Of a DNA stretch of 5,817 nt, positions 5,572-5,817 are shown piece by piece. The notes beneath the pieces are model-generated. The model searched no databases and had not been told where the DNA came from. It worked only from the letters and a program-made list of their open reading frames with translations. This DNA is from Lachnospiraceae bacterium UBA3401 (GTDB lineage: Bacteria; Bacillota; Clostridia; Lachnospirales; Lachnospiraceae). The first letter of the stretch is position 1, and each line of letters begins with the position of its first letter. The position numbers and the translations under genes were made by a program. Location of the stretch: NCBI GenBank assembly GCA_002358575.1, contig DEPD01000112.1:1-5817 (forward strand), given 5' to 3'.

Positions 5572-5737
5572 CTAGTGCTCCATCCAGACAGAAATTAGAG
5601 TTGTGCACTGCATGGTTCGTGTCAGTACTAGGCAAAATTTCGATGGCGATGTGGTGGCATCGTCTAGAAATTTTAACGACGCAATGGTGCGAAACAGGCG
5701 GTTCACGAATCTAATTTCTGGCCGGATGAAGTACTAG
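5572..5737. repeat. 166-bp long imperfect palindrome bounded by CTAG (MITE-like or structured RNA element)
   Basis: Outer arms 5572-5599 and 5710-5737 are inverted copies matching at 24 of 28 positions. Further in, AAAATTTC (5634-5641) pairs with GAAATTTT (5667-5674). At the centre, CGATG (5647-5651) pairs with CATCG (5658-5662) around the loop TGGTGG. All three pairs share essentially one centre (about 5654.5), so the whole element folds as one long interrupted hairpin. Both ends carry CTAG (5572-5575 and 5734-5737), which could be a target-site duplication, although the self-complementary tetramer would also arise from the symmetry itself. There is no ORF inside. It ends one or two bases from the ribosome binding site of the small CXXC gene, so a minus-strand transcript would carry it as a folded leader. 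No T-run follows on the minus strand, so it is not an ordinary terminator for that direction. Confidence 0.75.
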
Positions 5738-5748
5738 TACACCGTTTT

Positions 5749-5817
5749 TTAATTCCTCATATACCAAGCACTCGCTATTTGCATCATTGCCGCGTTGTCG
5801 TCAGTCAACGATGCCAC
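5749..5817 (-). CDS. Possible 3' end of an upstream minus-strand gene, cut by the window edge
   Basis: The minus-strand frame beginning at the last base of the window stays open for 22 codons and ends with TAA at 5749-5751. It contains DDNAAMMQIASAWYM. The composition looks protein-like, and DNAAM loosely recalls the C-terminal DNAAMI motif of TsaD-type proteins, but those normally continue about 35 residues further, so this would be a shortened tail. The fragment is too short to identify and could be chance. If real, it would be the gene before the palindromic element and the redox operon, about 190 nt upstream of the small CXXC gene. Confidence 0.3.
   Translation of the reverse strand: MASLTDDNAAMMQIASAWYMRN

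Noticed and set aside
5572..5750. The long palindrome as an intrinsic terminator on the plus strand, using TTTTTT at 5745-5750
   Set aside because: The T-run begins 8 bases past the stem base, the stem is long and interrupted, and no plus-strand gene is seen upstream to terminate.
1..5817. CRISPR array, tRNA, rRNA or transposase gene
   Set aside because: No regularly spaced direct repeats, no tRNA-like cloverleaf or rRNA sequence, and no transposase motifs were recognised on either strand.

Overview
The window looks like chromosomal or accessory DNA from a low-GC Firmicute, most likely a clostridial, Lachnospiraceae-like gut anaerobe. The signs are AT-rich intergenic DNA, strong AGGAG-type ribosome binding sites, a lipoprotein with a Gram-positive style leader, a cysteine-motif flavoprotein typical of anaerobes, and an AAA-ATPase-like/PD-(D/E)XK protein of a family common in such genomes. 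The genus assignment is inference.

Left part (1-1505): a plus-strand HD-domain phosphohydrolase-like gene sits behind a perfect 21-bp tandem duplication that doubles its ribosome binding site. It converges on a minus-strand unit made of an iron-sulfur-flavoprotein-like NAD(P)H/FMN oxidoreductase and, just downstream of it, what appears to be an internally deleted alpha/beta-hydrolase remnant. The oxidoreductase has a good promoter whose -35 box lies inside a perfect 16-bp inverted repeat, so it is probably repressor controlled.

Middle part (1506-3444): a 313-bp divergent intergenic region holds this promoter/operator, a TGTACA-AGC-TGTACA repeat and a second promoter. The second promoter drives a 525-residue AAA-ATPase-like protein with a C-terminal PD-(D/E)XK nuclease domain. 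That gene ends at a strong hairpin terminator, which may also serve the convergent operon to its right.

Right part (3445-5817): a tight minus-strand operon encodes, in transcription order, a 50-residue one-helix membrane protein ending in a CLEC (CXXC) motif, a polytopic membrane protein carrying NapH-like CX3CP motifs and two [4Fe-4S] ferredoxin motifs, and a TlpA-like thioredoxin-fold lipoprotein. The genes are separated by 5 nt and then overlap by 11 nt. Together they look like an electron path from cytoplasmic low-potential donors, across the membrane, to extracytoplasmic dithiols. This is the most interesting functional system in the window. Upstream of it lies a 166-bp, nearly symmetric imperfect palindrome bounded by CTAG at both ends, resembling a MITE-like or structured-RNA element. 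Beyond that is a possible 3' end of another minus-strand gene cut by the window edge.
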